From: Candidatus Goldiibacteriota bacterium HGW-Goldbacteria-1
GTDB lineage: Bacteria > Oederibacteriota > PGYV01
Length of the DNA stretch: 64,000 nucleotides
Assembly (NCBI GenBank): GCA_002839855.1
Contig: PGYV01000009.1
Coordinates: 1-64,000 of the forward strand
Reading direction: 5' to 3'
Positions 15,662 through 23,880 of this stretch are shown here, one piece after another. Numbering within the stretch: the first letter of the stretch is position 1; each line of letters starts with the position of its first letter. Under the pieces are notes generated by a model, which saw only the letters and a program-made list of their open reading frames with translations, was not told the origin of the DNA and ran no database searches. A program made the translations under genes and the position numbers.

Positions 15662-17787
15662 TTTCCACCCTCTTTTTCCATGTACTTTTTGCCTTCTTCT
15701 TCGAGCTTTTTAGCAAGGTTCCTTTTTATATTATCCATCATCCTTGACTGTGAATAGTCGTACTTCTTCTGCGCTGTCGTGTTATATACACGGAAATCAA
15801 AAGGCATCCAGCCTTCTTTATCATAAGCGTATCCCGCATCTTTTATTCCAAAATTCGCGGCAATATTTGCTTCAAACTGTTTTGCAAGTTTTGGGCTAAT
15901 ATCAGTTTCTGCTTTAAAATCAAGAGCCCTGTCCACGGTTATCCATCCCGCGCCTTTCACTTTTATATCGCCTGCTTTTCCGTCAGCGCCTTTATCAAGG
16001 CGGAAGTTTTTTATGTCAATTTTACCGGAAGCCATATTAAAACTGCCGCCCATAGTGTCAAATTCTATCGCATTTCCAAAATCTGTTATCCCCGTTTTTT
16101 TAGCAATATCTTTTCCCATTTCCAGCGGCCCCACAAGGCCGTTTGACACATTAAAAAGACCGCTTCCTTTTACAGTATGTAAAACATCTTTAAATGTCAC
16201 GCCTGAAAATTTTGCATTAATGGCGGCTTTGCCCTGAACTTTTCCTTTTAAATCGTCAATAAACGTTTTCTTTGCAGGGTCTTTTCTTGGAAGCACCGCT
16301 ATCACGTCATCTATAAGGCGGGTCATCTGTACTTTAGAAGTTATAAAGTCAAATGAGTATGTCTCTTTATTAATGTCAGAAACCGCGCTGCTGTTTATGT
16401 TTCCACTGTAAGCGGCAGCTGAAGCTTCCATATAAAATTTATTATTAACAAGCCTTACATTTGCTATTGTCTTTCCAATTTCTATTTCTTTAAAGGAAAT
16501 TGCATCGGCTTTAATATTCAGATAAGCACCGGGTGCCTTTATGGCTTTTTTTGTTTTAGCAGCAGCTGTTTTTGTATTTACTAACTCTTTTTTTACAGCT
16601 GACTTTTCTTTTTTTGGTATCAATGCCAGCAGGTATTCCACGGCAAGTTTGGGCGAGTATATATCAATATTAAAAACTCCGTTATCCAAGCTTGTAACAT
16701 TGGTCCCGTTTATCTTTACGTTTACATTGTTACCGGCAAGTTTAAAGTCCATGTCTGATTTTAAATTATATGCAGATGTTATTTCTGCCATGCCGTTAAA
16801 GTTTTCCACCGCTTTTTTTCCAAGATACAACACTTCCGCCTTTTCAATAGCGGCTGAATCCGAAAATGTAAATTTACCGTTCATAATAGAAAATTTTATA
16901 TTATTTTTTACAACTCCGGAAAGAGTGACATCTTTCAACTTGGAAACAGTTGCTTCGGGCAGTATCTTTATTATACCGGGGATATCAGCAGTAGTTGTAA
17001 TTTTACCTGTTACATCTTTAAAATTGGCAAGCTTTATATTCCCTTCACTTACCGTTCCCGCAATTACAAGTTTTCCCACGGCAATATCCGCGTCTTTTGA
17101 TTTAAGGTCAAGCCTTACCTGTGATTTTAAATCCACCGGTATGTTATAAGAACCATAAACAGCGGTAAAATCAGATTTAATATCCACCGGAACCGCGGCG
17201 CTTAACAGCAGATTGCCTGTTGAAAAATTAAAATCTTTTAACTGCACGTTTACCGCTTTAACTTTTGAAACATCGGAATATATAAAATTTCCTTTTTTTA
17301 CCGCCACCCCTGTAACTATTATGTTATTAAATAAGGGTTTATCTGATTTTTTATCTTTCTTCAGGTTTTTCTTTTTTGCCGCTTTCTTTTCGCTGTTTAA
17401 CATATCAGAAAAGTTAAACTTACCGTCCGGCTTTTTAATTATTTTGGCGTAGGGTGAAACAAGTTCTATTCTGTTGATAATAAGATCTTTTTTTAGCAGG
17501 GCTAAAAGATTATACTTGAATACAACACTTTCGGATTTAAGAAAGTTTTCCTTATTAGCGGCTCCGCCCTCTTTTATATAAACATTACTTATCTCTATAC
17601 CTTTAAAAATATTAAATTTAAGTTCTCCAAGCCCTATTTCACGTCCCGTAGCTTCAGATGCTTCTTTTATTACAATCTGTTTTATCTTTTCCGGCGGAAA
17701 CATAATGTAGACAGCTGCCGTGGCAGCGCCAAGCAATAAGACTATTATTCCTGTAATTATTAACACAACCTTTAAGAATTTTTTCAT
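15634..17787 (-). CDS. AsmA-family inner-membrane protein
   Basis: A 717-aa protein with one N-terminal membrane helix (5-27) followed by a long beta-rich periplasmic region. The opening FPPEKIKQIVIKEASEATGREIGLGELKFNIFKGIEISNV-type segment (about 30-70) is the AsmA N-terminal domain; the last 200 residues (KGSGLFNVSNGLVGPLEMGKDIAKKTGI region) match the AsmA C-terminal domain. AsmA-like proteins bridge the envelope and are implicated in phospholipid transport to the outer membrane. AAGGAGG precedes the ATG. The 28-bp overlap with the CapA lipoprotein suggests joint expression. Confidence 0.88.
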   Translation of the reverse strand: MKKFLKVVLIITGIIVLLLGAATAAVYIMFPPEKIKQIVIKEASEATGREIGLGELKFNIFKGIEISNVYIKEGGAANKENFLKSESVVFKYNLLALLKKDLIINRIELVSPYAKIIKKPDGKFNFSDMLNSEKKAAKKKNLKKDKKSDKPLFNNIIVTGVAVKKGNFIYSDVSKVKAVNVQLKDFNFSTGNLLLSAAVPVDIKSDFTAVYGSYNIPVDLKSQVRLDLKSKDADIAVGKLVIAGTVSEGNIKLANFKDVTGKITTTADIPGIIKILPEATVSKLKDVTLSGVVKNNIKFSIMNGKFTFSDSAAIEKAEVLYLGKKAVENFNGMAEITSAYNLKSDMDFKLAGNNVNVKINGTNVTSLDNGVFNIDIYSPKLAVEYLLALIPKKEKSAVKKELVNTKTAAAKTKKAIKAPGAYLNIKADAISFKEIEIGKTIANVRLVNNKFYMEASAAAYSGNINSSAVSDINKETYSFDFITSKVQMTRLIDDVIAVLPRKDPAKKTFIDDLKGKVQGKAAINAKFSGVTFKDVLHTVKGSGLFNVSNGLVGPLEMGKDIAKKTGITDFGNAIEFDTMGGSFNMASGKIDIKNFRLDKGADGKAGDIKVKGAGWITVDRALDFKAETDISPKLAKQFEANIAANFGIKDAGYAYDKEGWMPFDFRVYNTTAQKKYDYSQSRMMDNIKRNLAKKLEEEGKKYMEKEGGKLIKQLFGK

Positions 17788-17872
17788 TGTATTACCTCCT
17801 TACATTTGACGTCATTTTAGCAGAAAGGGTTGCATAATGCATATACAAAACTTATATATTCAGTTTTATACC

Positions 17873-17920
17873 CTATAAAAACAAAATGGCCGGCGGGGCC
17901 TCACAGGGCCCGCGCCGGCC
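17873..17920 (-). terminator. Terminator of the lexA-recA operon
   Basis: On the minus strand a GC-rich hairpin (GGCCGGCGCGGGCCC pairing with GGCCCCGCCGGCC, 17920-17888) is followed by ATTTTGTTTTTAT. A second smaller hairpin ACGGTTTA/TAAACCGT (17943-17970) lies just before it. Confidence 0.75.
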
Positions 17921-17995
17921 GGAAAACAAAGGGCGTCAATAAACGGTTTATGGTTTTTGCCTTAAACCGTGATATATGCTAATGGGGTAACATTA

Positions 17996-18409
17996 TTATA
18001 CAGCCGCCTTTAAGTTTTCCTTTTTGTTTTTATCTTTATAAGCGGTGAATTTTTCCCGCGTGGACTTTATTGCAGAACCGCAGATCTGGGAAATTGCACC
18101 AGCTTCTTTTACCAGTTCATTAAACAAACCTTCCTTTTCAAGCCCGGCAAGCTGCAGGACTTCCATAAGATGCTTTGCCTCGTTTGAAAGCCTTTCTGTT
18201 TCTTCTAATCTTGAAAGAAAATCTTTTCCGGAACTGCTTTTACACGCCGCCCTGTAACTTGCGCCGGCCAAAGACGCGCATCTGACAATCATTTCTCCCA
18301 GAATGTCTGCCTCTGTCTTGTCCGGAAGTTTCGCGCACGCTGTTGCCGCGTCTGCCCCAAATTTCAAAGTCCTTTCACACATTTCTTTGCTGAACTGTTC
18401 TTTTTCCAT
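17996..18409 (-). CDS. Four-helix-bundle protein (23S rRNA intervening-sequence protein family)
   Basis: A 137-aa all-helical protein. The segment SLAGASYRAACKSSSGKDFLSRLEE and the following NEAKHLMEVL match the four-helix-bundle family first seen as proteins encoded in 23S rRNA intervening sequences, now found free-standing and near diversity-generating elements. Function unknown. Four cysteines are scattered. It follows recA by 48 bp and ends at the operon terminator, so it is probably SOS-induced with lexA and recA. Confidence 0.75.
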   Translation of the reverse strand: MEKEQFSKEMCERTLKFGADAATACAKLPDKTEADILGEMIVRCASLAGASYRAACKSSSGKDFLSRLEETERLSNEAKHLMEVLQLAGLEKEGLFNELVKEAGAISQICGSAIKSTREKFTAYKDKNKKENLKAAV

Positions 18410-18457
18410 AGCTCTACCCCTCTTTTTTCGGGACTCCCTGTCCCATAAATTTAAAAC

Positions 18458-19597
18458 CTATTTCTTTTTTGCCCCTTTTTTAGGTTTTTCAGTTTCTTCC
18501 GCTTTTACTTCTTCAGTGCCTTCCAAGTCTTCTAAATCATCTTCTTCCTCTTCTTCAACCGGCTCCGGCGCCTGGCCTGCCGCTTTTGCAAAGAACTTTT
18601 CTTTTGTTTCTTCTTCTATAGTTGTGGTAATTTCCGGATGTGCCGTCAGATAATTAACTGAATTTTCTTTGCCCTGCCCGATTTTTTCACCTTTGTATAT
18701 GTACCAGCTTCCGCTTTTTTCCACCACTCCAAAATCTACAGCAGCTTCCAGCGTGGCAGGCTCCCTTAAAATTCCCTTGCCAAAGATGATGTCAAAGAAG
18801 GCTTCCCTGAAAGGGGGCGCGACTTTGTTTTTTACAATTTTTGCTTTTACCCTGTTGCCCACCATTTCTTCGCCCTTCTTTATTGTTTCCACCCTTCTAA
18901 TATCTATTCTGATGGATGAGTAAAACTTAAGCGCGCGTCCGCCCGGTGTGGTTTCCGGATTGCCAAACATAACGCCTATTTTTTCCCTTATCTGGTTAAT
19001 GAAAATGACGATACACTTTGATTTATTTATTATGCCCGTCAATTTTCTCATTGCCTGTGACATAAGGCGTGCCTGAAGCCCCATATGGCTGTCGCCCATA
19101 TCGCCTTCAATTTCGGCTTTAGGTACAAGGGCTGCCACAGAGTCCACTACAATTATGTCAACAGCGCCGCTTCTTACAAGTTTTTCAACAATTTCAAGCC
19201 CCTGTTCCCCGGTATCCGGCTGGGAGATAAGAAGTTCGCCCACATCAACGCCCACTTTAGCCGCGTATTCCGCGTCCATGGCGTTTTCCGCGTCCACATA
19301 AGCGGCCACGCCGCCAAGTTTCTGCGCCTGCGCCACGATGTTAAGCGCAAGTGTGGATTTACCGGAAGATTCCGGCCCGAATACTTCAATTATTCTTCCC
19401 TTGGGTATACCGCCTCCACCAAGCGCTAAATCTAAAGATAAAGCCCCGGTAGGTATTGATTCTATCTTTCCTGTCTGTGTCTGTCCCAGTTTCATAATGG
19501 ACCCCTTGCCGAATTCCTTTTCAATCTGCGCTATTGCAAGGCTTAACGCTTTTTTCTTTTCACTTTTACTTTCTTCCCTTTTGCTCTCTTCGCTCAT
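18458..19597 (-). CDS. recA: Recombinase A
   Basis: A 379-aa RecA: Walker [10 protein letters not shown] (74-82), Walker B region [12 protein letters not shown], the L1/L2 loops including [19 protein letters not shown], and a C-terminus ending in a Glu-rich then Lys-rich tail ([19 protein letters not shown]) typical of the regulatory tail. Forms filaments on single-stranded DNA, promotes strand exchange and stimulates LexA self-cleavage. GGGAGG lies upstream of the ATG. It is the third gene of the lexA operon; no separate palindrome of the lexA type is visible in the 92-bp spacer, so co-transcription from the lexA promoter is likely. Confidence 0.99.
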   Translation of the reverse strand: MSEESKREESKSEKKKALSLAIAQIEKEFGKGSIMKLGQTQTGKIESIPTGALSLDLALGGGGIPKGRIIEVFGPESSGKSTLALNIVAQAQKLGGVAAYVDAENAMDAEYAAKVGVDVGELLISQPDTGEQGLEIVEKLVRSGAVDIIVVDSVAALVPKAEIEGDMGDSHMGLQARLMSQAMRKLTGIINKSKCIVIFINQIREKIGVMFGNPETTPGGRALKFYSSIRIDIRRVETIKKGEEMVGNRVKAKIVKNKVAPPFREAFFDIIFGKGILREPATLEAAVDFGVVEKSGSWYIYKGEKIGQGKENSVNYLTAHPEITTTIEEETKEKFFAKAAGQAPEPVEEEEEDDLEDLEGTEEVKAEETEKPKKGAKKK

Positions 19598-19689
19598 TTC
19601 TGTTGCCTCCCTTTGTTTTCCTCTATGTTTTTTTGTACTGCGCCCTTTGTTTCCTTCTTGCCGGATAATTCTGCCGCTTTCCTATTATA

Positions 19690-19965
19690 TTAATTCAGAT
19701 ACTCGTTTAAGTTTCTGCCGTTCACGAATATTTCCGCCACAAGGTCTTTTCCCTTCACCTTTACAACCTTTCCAACATGTATTCTTTTTCCAAGCACAAG
19801 CGCGGTTAACATCTTTACGGCTTTTTCATAACCCGGATTGCCCTTTCTTGGCCCGTGATAATTGGCAAGCCTTATAAAAGCGCCGCTTCTGCTTCCCATT
19901 TTCCACCCGTACATTACCCTAAACGCGTCCACTTCACTTACAGCACTTACAATAAATGGCGACAT
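19690..19965 (-). CDS. Small SNase-like OB-fold protein between lexA and recA
   Basis: A 91-aa protein. The pattern DAFRVMYGWKMGSRSGAFIR ... GYEKAVKMLTALVLGKRIHV ... AEIFVNGRNLNEYL resembles the second half of staphylococcal-nuclease (TNase) domains, in which a beta-barrel strand is followed by a helix with ALVLGK and the closing VNGxxLNEYL. The catalytic Arg/Glu set of true SNases is not evident, so it may bind nucleic acid without cutting it. Position between lexA (15 bp upstream) and recA makes an SOS role likely. GGAGG precedes the ATG. Confidence 0.65.
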   Translation of the reverse strand: MSPFIVSAVSEVDAFRVMYGWKMGSRSGAFIRLANYHGPRKGNPGYEKAVKMLTALVLGKRIHVGKVVKVKGKDLVAEIFVNGRNLNEYLN

Positions 19966-19980
19966 ATTTTCATCCTCCTG

Positions 19981-20601
19981 TTATAGTCCCGGTATGGTTG
20001 TGACAACAATTCCCTGTATCATGAAATCATTTGTCAGTATTATCGGTTTGTGTTTAAGGTTGCTTGATTTTGGTTTTAAAAGGACCATATCCCCGCTTTT
20101 GTTGAATTCCTTTATTGTGGCTTCGTCGTCAATAAGCGCCACCACAATTTCTTTGTTGCGGGCAGTGCCCTGCTGCCTTACAAGCACAGCGTCCCCGTCG
20201 TTGATTCCGGCAAGGTTCATGGAATCGCCCTTTGCGCGCAGCATGTAATACCTGTATGGCGGCGACGCAATGCGCGTGGACACCGGTATCATCTGTTCTA
20301 TGTTCTCTTCCGCCAGAATGGGCGAACCGCACGCCACCTGCCCCACAAGCGGCACTTCAACGGTCTGGACCCTGCTTTCATCACCGGAAAAGTTTTCAAT
20401 GATCTGCAGGCCGCCTTCCGCGTTTCTTCTTACATAGCCCTTTGCCGCGAGTTTTTTAATAAGCTCCGCGGTTGACCGCGGCGACTTATAACCAAGCTCC
20501 TCCATAAGCTCTCTCACGCTTGGGCTGTGCCCCTTCATCAGGGTGTTTCTTACAGCCTTAATCAACTCTGTTTCCTTTGAACTAAGTGTATGTTTCTTCA
20601 T
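19981..20601 (-). CDS. lexA: LexA repressor
   Basis: A 206-aa LexA from the ATG at 20601: winged helix 1-65 (SVRELMEELGYKSPRSTAELIKKL) and a Peptidase S24 domain with catalytic Ser127 in GDSM and Lys164 in ATIKEF. The self-cleavage site reads VACG (Cys91-Gly92) where the usual residues are Ala-Gly, so the P1 residue is Cys. The frame is open to a GTG at 20616, but that codon lies inside the operator/-10 region. The promoter predicts a transcript starting within a base or two of the ATG, and no Shine-Dalgarno is present, so the mRNA is probably leaderless. Represses the SOS operon lexA - SNase-like - recA - four-helix-bundle. Confidence 0.97.
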   Translation of the reverse strand: MKKHTLSSKETELIKAVRNTLMKGHSPSVRELMEELGYKSPRSTAELIKKLAAKGYVRRNAEGGLQIIENFSGDESRVQTVEVPLVGQVACGSPILAEENIEQMIPVSTRIASPPYRYYMLRAKGDSMNLAGINDGDAVLVRQQGTARNKEIVVALIDDEATIKEFNKSGDMVLLKPKSSNLKHKPIILTNDFMIQGIVVTTIPGL

Positions 20602-20607
20602 GGCACA

Positions 20608-20636
20608 AGTATACACAATGTATACATTTGTGTCAA
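20608..20636 (-). promoter_or_regulatory. lexA promoter with self-operator
   Basis: Minus strand TTGACA (20636-20631), 17-bp spacer, TATACT (20613-20608). The palindrome GTATACACAATGTATAC (20609-20625) spans the spacer and -10 box and is the likely LexA (SOS) box of this lineage. It differs from both the E. coli CTGT-N8-ACAG and the Bacillus GAAC-N4-GTTC boxes. Predicted start is at about 20601, the first base of the lexA ATG. Confidence 0.8.
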
Positions 20637-20900
20637 CAAAAATATACAGGTTATTTTAATTATTTTTATAGGGTATTTTTGTTAATTTGAATATGTTATT
20701 AATCACTTAAAAAAACCGGTTTATTTTAAAACCGTCATATTGCCTCTTTCTGCGCATCAAGTGGATAATAAAACCAGGATCCGGATCTGATTTCAGCATT
20801 TAACCCATTTTTTAATCGCAATAAATATAACACCTGATTTTAAGTTTTTTCAATAATTGCGCATATACATGCATCCCAAACAAATACTTGTTCAAACCGC

Positions 20901-20933
20901 TTGACAATTGTAATATTTATATTACAATTGTCA
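20901..20933 (+). promoter_or_regulatory. Promoter with 32-bp perfect palindrome
   Basis: TGACAATTGTAATA (20902-20915) and TATTACAATTGTCA (20920-20933) are perfect inverted 14-mers around TTTA. The palindrome covers the -35 box TTGACA (20901-20906) and a -10 box TACAAT (20923-20928, 16-bp spacer). It should be the operator of the HTH-nucleotidyltransferase gene that starts 24 bp downstream. The rest of the 340-bp gap (20637-20900) shows nothing recognisable. Confidence 0.75.
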
Positions 20934-20956
20934 TATAAATCAAATATAGGTGGATT

Positions 20957-21574
20957 ATGAAACTAAACAGCAGCCTTTCAGAATTATTTAATACACAGTC
21001 AAAAATTACACTTATTAATTATATACTTACATCCGGATTCAACATGACAGGCAGGGAACTTTCGCGTGTATCCGGAATTTCCCATTCACAGGTAATTCTT
21101 ATATTAAAAATATTTGAATCATATAATCTGGTACTTGGAAGGCGTGCCGGAAAATCAGTTGTATGGAGCGCAAAACCCGGCAGCTATGCATTCAAATCTT
21201 TAGTTCGCATCTTTAAAAACAGTGAATTGCTGAATCCCGTTTCTGATTTAATAAAGCGGCTTCAGCAGTGGAGCCTGAATAACAGCAGCCTTATATACAA
21301 ATCTATATTATTTGGGTCTGTATCATCAGGTTCTGAAAGATTATCAAGTGATATTGACTTTTATGTCCTTGCCGTTTCAACAGAAGCAAAAGACAAAACC
21401 TTAAAACAACTTGAAGAATTATCCTTATCATTTGTTTACTTATACGGCAATACACTTAGCCCATACATATTGACCAAAAAAGAACGGTCAGCCATAAAAA
21501 ATAAAGCATTATTAAAAAACATAGACGGGGGGATAGTTATTTATGACAAGGAAGGTAAAAACAAAAGAAGTTGA
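20957..21574 (+). CDS. Winged-HTH fused to MNT-type nucleotidyltransferase (antitoxin-like)
   Basis: A 205-aa two-domain protein. Residues 1-80 form a winged helix (MTGRELSRVSGISHSQV recognition region). Residues 112-200 are a minimal nucleotidyltransferase domain with FGSVSSGSERLSSDID (Gly120-Ser121, Asp132 and Asp134 as metal ligands). Standalone MNT domains are antitoxins that AMPylate HEPN toxins; here the DNA-binding module is built in and probably autoregulates through the adjacent palindrome. The downstream gene overlaps by 32 bp and looks HEPN-like. The gene pair is isolated on the plus strand, as expected for a mobile toxin-antitoxin unit. Confidence 0.82.
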   Translation: MKLNSSLSELFNTQSKITLINYILTSGFNMTGRELSRVSGISHSQVILILKIFESYNLVLGRRAGKSVVWSAKPGSYAFKSLVRIFKNSELLNPVSDLIKRLQQWSLNNSSLIYKSILFGSVSSGSERLSSDIDFYVLAVSTEAKDKTLKQLEELSLSFVYLYGNTLSPYILTKKERSAIKNKALLKNIDGGIVIYDKEGKNKRS

Positions 21575-21962
21575 AAAACATTTTTATATTAACTACCTGA
21601 AAAAGGCTTTTGAAAACTGTGATTCAGCCGGGAATGCTTTAAAAGAAAAAGCTTTCAACGCAGCGGCCGTAAGCGCTGTTCATTCAGCCATATCTTCAGC
21701 AGACACCTTATGTGTTTATGGACTTGGCAAAAGATGCGCTTCAGAAGACCACAAGGACGTTATTTCATTAATTATGGATTCTTCACATGCAAAAAAAGAA
21801 AATTCCGAAATTGTTAAACTTTTTGATACAATAATCAAAATGAAGAATATGGCGGAATATGAAGAACGCCTTATTAAACCCGGAGAAGCAGAAAAAGCCG
21901 TTTCTATAGCAACAGATTTGCTTAACCTTGTCATACTACAACTGCCAAAACAGCAGCAATAA
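21543..21962 (+). CDS. HEPN-like protein, probable toxin partner of the MNT gene
   Basis: A 139-aa helical protein: YLKKAFENCDSAGNALKEKA, then AAVSAVHSAISSADTLCVYG and SEDHKDVISLIMDS. This is the helix pattern of HEPN-domain proteins, with a DHKDV segment at the place where DHRDV is seen in some HEPN families; the canonical RNase RxxxxxH motif is not obvious. It starts inside the end of the nucleotidyltransferase gene (32-bp overlap), so the two are translationally linked. The likely role is an RNase toxin neutralised by its neighbour; this is inference from architecture. Confidence 0.7.
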   Translation: MTRKVKTKEVEKHFYINYLKKAFENCDSAGNALKEKAFNAAAVSAVHSAISSADTLCVYGLGKRCASEDHKDVISLIMDSSHAKKENSEIVKLFDTIIKMKNMAEYEERLIKPGEAEKAVSIATDLLNLVILQLPKQQQ

Positions 21963-22007
21963 AGTCACAAACCGGTACTTAGCCATATATTTTGCAGAAA
22001 CAAATAA

Positions 22008-22628
22008 TTACAGGTATTTTACCACCACATCAAGTTCGTGTTTGGAAGGCTGAACGCCCGGCTTGGCCGGATAGCCGATTGGAATAATTGCCACAAATTC
22101 GCCTTCGGGCTCCCCAAGAAAACCAAGCACATCCTTCTGCATTAAAGCAAGCACGCCAAGCCACACAGTGCCCAGCCCCAGCGATGTTGCGGCAATCAGC
22201 ATGTTCTGCACGCTGGCCGCGGAGCTTTGAACCTCCATTATCCTGAAAAAGTCGTGCGCTGTTTCTTTATCAATTTTAAAAAGCTCTGTACCTCTTCTAA
22301 TCAGTTCGCCTGTGTTCATTACACCCACCACTACCGGCGCGTTTATAATGCTGCGCGACGCCATCCTTAGAAGCACGGCGGAAGGCTTGGGAAAATTTGA
22401 TGAACGTTCGGCCACCATTGCCGCAAGGTCGTTTTTTGCCTTATCTTTTAGAACAATAAATTTCCACGACTGCTGATTGTGGGCGGACGGCGCCTGATGA
22501 GCCGCGTGAAGTATTGTTAACAGGTCATCATCACTGATATTCTTATCTAAAAACGTGCGTATGCTTCTTCTGTCCCTTATACTGCGCAGAGTTTCATTCC
22601 TATCAAGGTATTGATTTGAATTTTGCAT
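22008..22628 (-). CDS. Nitroreductase-family FMN-dependent oxidoreductase
   Basis: A 206-aa nitroreductase-fold protein: RDRRSIRTF (FMN phosphate binding, 18-26), AAHQAPSAHNQQSWKFIV (52-69), central SSAASVQNMLIAATSLGLGTVWLG and C-terminal IPIGYPAKP. Reduces quinones, nitro-compounds or related substrates with NAD(P)H; specificity cannot be deduced. It lies 22 bp downstream of the pldA-like gene and may share its transcript. Confidence 0.9.
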   Translation of the reverse strand: MQNSNQYLDRNETLRSIRDRRSIRTFLDKNISDDDLLTILHAAHQAPSAHNQQSWKFIVLKDKAKNDLAAMVAERSSNFPKPSAVLLRMASRSIINAPVVVGVMNTGELIRRGTELFKIDKETAHDFFRIMEVQSSAASVQNMLIAATSLGLGTVWLGVLALMQKDVLGFLGEPEGEFVAIIPIGYPAKPGVQPSKHELDVVVKYL

Positions 22629-22650
22629 TATTACCTCCTGAAATTTTGTT

Positions 22651-23409
22651 TTAAAACCCTATACCTGCCCTGAAAACTGTACGTTCTACCTTGTAATCTA
22701 TCAGCCTTTCCCCATATCCATGAAAAAACTGCAGAACTACAACCGGAAGAAACTGTTTCATGATAAACAAATTTCCGCGAAACGTTATTTCCTGCCCGCC
22801 TTTTAAAAGATCAACAGATGACGGGCCGCCCGGGTATAACCTTATTGTAATGTCACTTCTGTCAAAAAATACTTTTGCAATATTATTTATAATAACCTGC
22901 AGTTCAAACGTGCCCCTGTAACGCTGCAAGTCAGGAGAAGTGGGGTCAGGCACATATGGATACCACACTTTAAATGTCCAGTGCAGCTCGTTCTCCTGCC
23001 CTATAAACATACCGTCTGTGTATCGCAGATAAAGTTTGTTCCAACTGCGCGAATCTTCACCCTGCATCCCGTTAGATTCATGGTCTAAAAGCCCTATGTC
23101 AAGCCAGGCAGAACGTTTGTTTTCAACAACTATCCTGAAAAACATGTCAGGGTTGTAATTAACGTCATACATGGGATGCGAATCTTCCCAAAGCCCCCAG
23201 TACATCTGCTGCGTGTAGGCGACAAAAAGCCCGCCATCCTGAACAGCGCGGAATTTTGTGCTTATCTGCATTTTGGAATCAGGCACGCCCAATATAAAAT
23301 AATTTGAATTATAACCTTCCCCGGGCCAGTGCGGCGGATTGAATTCATTGGAATAGGAATATGCCGTCACAGGCAATAAAAGCATTATCAATATTTTCAG
23401 TATCTTCAT
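22651..23409 (-). CDS. pldA: Outer-membrane phospholipase A
   Basis: A 252-aa exported beta-barrel protein. Signal peptide about 1-17. The OMPLA catalytic signature is complete: DHESNG supplies His110 and Ser112, and SRSWNK supplies Asn124, exactly 12 residues after the serine as in E. coli (His142, Ser144, Asn156); Ser120 matches the calcium-binding Ser152. Alternating hydrophobic strands run to a C-terminal Phe. It hydrolyses acyl chains of phospholipids that reach the outer leaflet, so the organism has an outer membrane. The ATG at 23409 has GGTG upstream and was preferred to the GTG two codons earlier. Confidence 0.9.
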   Translation of the reverse strand: MKILKILIMLLLPVTAYSYSNEFNPPHWPGEGYNSNYFILGVPDSKMQISTKFRAVQDGGLFVAYTQQMYWGLWEDSHPMYDVNYNPDMFFRIVVENKRSAWLDIGLLDHESNGMQGEDSRSWNKLYLRYTDGMFIGQENELHWTFKVWYPYVPDPTSPDLQRYRGTFELQVIINNIAKVFFDRSDITIRLYPGGPSSVDLLKGGQEITFRGNLFIMKQFLPVVVLQFFHGYGERLIDYKVERTVFRAGIGF

Positions 23410-23484
23410 GTTCACCGTCGTTTTTAAAACATTATACGCCCGTGCAGCGGCCTTTTCAAGGCACAGCTTTTATTTATAAATCCG

Positions 23485-23733
23485 TCATCCATGAATTGCG
23501 TGGCGCGGTTTTCTTAAATCTTTTACAGTCCGGCACACGCTTTTCTTGTGCTTTGCCCACATCCCAAAAGCCGGATCTTCCAAAAGATTATATACCCCTT
23601 CCGGCACTAAATTAATAGGATATATAACACCCTTTTCTTTTCCCCTGTGGGTAAGTATCACTTTTTCTTTTTTATCCATAGCGGATAAAATTAATTTCAT
23701 TTTTCTTTTAACATTAAAAAAAGATACTTTCAT
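23485..23733 (-). CDS. Phd/YefM-like antitoxin without a toxin
   Basis: An 82-aa protein from the ATG at 23733, which has a strong AAAGGAG site (the frame is open 22 codons further without a site). SFFNVKRKMKLILSAMDKKEKVILTHRGKEKGVIYP is the Phd/YefM DNA-binding fold pattern (strand, helix, VILTHRGK strand). The C-terminal half (DPAFGMWAKHKKS ... LRKPR) would wrap a toxin. No toxin gene is adjacent: pldA follows downstream and a 150-bp gap precedes. It may be an orphan or a solitary regulator. Confidence 0.72.
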   Translation of the reverse strand: MKVSFFNVKRKMKLILSAMDKKEKVILTHRGKEKGVIYPINLVPEGVYNLLEDPAFGMWAKHKKSVCRTVKDLRKPRHAIHG

Positions 23734-23880
23734 TTTTTCTCCTTTAAGAAACCTGTAAAACTCCGGCAGATAAATTGAATATATAATTGTGTTTTTCAAC
23801 TTCTACCTGCGCTTTGTACCTGAATTCAATCCCTCCACATTCCCCTGATAAACCTATTTTCTTCTATTTCATTAAATATC

